Assembly (NCBI GenBank): GCA_003164075.1
Contig: PLRZ01000034.1
Span: forward strand, 2,068-8,930
Length of the DNA: 6,863 nucleotides
Direction of reading: 5' to 3'
Origin: Bryobacterales bacterium
GTDB lineage: Bacteria; Acidobacteriota; Terriglobia; Bryobacterales; Bryobacteraceae
A program made the position numbers and the translations under genes. The notes beneath the pieces are model-generated. The model worked only from the letters and a program-made list of their open reading frames with translations. It ran no database searches and had not been told where the DNA came from. Position 1 is the stretch's first letter; every line of letters starts with the position of its first letter. Shown here in pieces: positions 6,634 through 6,863 of the stretch.

Positions 6634-6659
6634 AAACCGGGGACAGACGGGACGTTCCC
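6634..6659 (-). repeat. REP-like element, right member of an inverted pair, upstream of the RAYT gene
   Basis: AAACCGGGGACAG (6634-6646) is the exact reverse complement of 5601-5613. It is followed by GGGACGTTCCC (6649-6659), a small hairpin with a 4-bp stem. GGGAC occurs three times between 6629 and 6653. The element ends 38 bp before the RAYT start, the usual place for a cognate REP. Confidence 0.6.
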
Positions 6660-6697
6660 TTGAGACGATTCGCCCATTTCCGCACTTCCTATTTATC

Positions 6698-6863
6698 ATG
6701 GCACGTCTCGCTAGGGTGATTGCCCTCGATACCCCTCACCACGTCACTCAAAGAGGCAACGGGCGCCAAGCGGTCTTCGAATCCGATTCCGACCGCCTCG
6801 TCTACATGGACCTTCTCCGCCAGCACTGCCGGGTCCTGAACCTCTCCTTGGCTGGATACTGCC
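6698..6863 (+). CDS. REP-associated tyrosine transposase, IS200-like Y1 family (partial, 5' end only)
   Basis: The first 55 codons are present. The protein begins MARLARVIALDTPHHVTQRG and continues N-G-R-Q-A-V-F, then a D-S-D-R-L-V-Y-M-D-L-L-R helix. This is the characteristic N-terminus of RAYT/Y1 transposases (Pfam Y1_Tnp): a G/PxHHVxxRGN strand, then a helix of the x-Y-x-x-L-L type. The last visible residues, L-A-G-Y-C, come just before the place where the family carries the MPNHVH (HUH) metal-binding motif. That motif and the catalytic tyrosine lie outside the window, so activity cannot be judged. RAYTs are domesticated single-strand DNA transposases that mobilise REP hairpins. No good Shine-Dalgarno precedes the ATG, but its N-terminus matches the family and no upstream in-frame start exists nearby. 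Confidence 0.9.
   Translation, partial: MARLARVIALDTPHHVTQRGNGRQAVFESDSDRLVYMDLLRQHCRVLNLSLAGYC

Noticed and set aside
6479..6685. Longer start (ATG 6685) for the HEAT protein, 346 aa
   Set aside because: The 69 extra residues are translated from the REP-like element and an overlapping frame, and would bury the signal peptide. The ATG at 6478 has a ribosome site and an N-terminal signal peptide.

Overview
The window looks like a piece of a GC-rich soil-type bacterial chromosome, most likely Acidobacteriota (Bryobacterales/Solibacter-like). That assignment is inference. It rests on a very long secreted-type protein built from Ig-like and divergent InlB B-repeat modules, on small secreted HEAT-type proteins, and on a REP-associated transposase (RAYT) whose N-terminus reads MARLARVIALDTPHHVTQRG. 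No rRNA, tRNA, CRISPR array or housekeeping gene is present to fix the taxon.

Layout, all genes on the minus strand except the last. (1) 6698-6863, plus strand: the 5' end of an IS200-like/RAYT transposase, cut by the window edge. (2) 6487-6633, minus: the C-terminal tail of a gene that seems to have lost its 5' part at a REP-like element (6634-6659). (3) 5645-6478, minus: an intact 277-aa secreted protein with a HEAT-like helical part and a C-terminal beta-sandwich. (4) 5172-5644: a 473-bp stretch without a convincing gene. It holds a REP-like hairpin, four copies of GGAGCGAACG, a near-perfect palindrome, a tandem 10-mer and a candidate promoter. (5) 381-5171, minus: a 1596-aa modular surface or secreted protein. 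(6) 1-368, minus: the first 122 codons of a small secreted protein of unknown function. It starts 12 bp after the giant gene, and its Shine-Dalgarno overlaps that gene's stop codon.

The giant gene and the small secreted gene behind it are probably one transcription unit. Its products would act outside the cytoplasm, perhaps in adhesion or as an extracellular assembly, but no enzymatic motif is visible. The 6487-6633 remnant and the HEAT gene form a second unit with the same stop/Shine-Dalgarno overlap.

The most notable points are these. Two REP-like elements in opposite orientation share a 13-bp core and bracket the HEAT gene and the remnant, next to a RAYT. The giant protein has 22 cysteines in closely spaced pairs but no signal peptide at its only possible start. 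Its last ~460 residues match no domain I can name. I see no clear evidence of a new defence or biosynthetic system.
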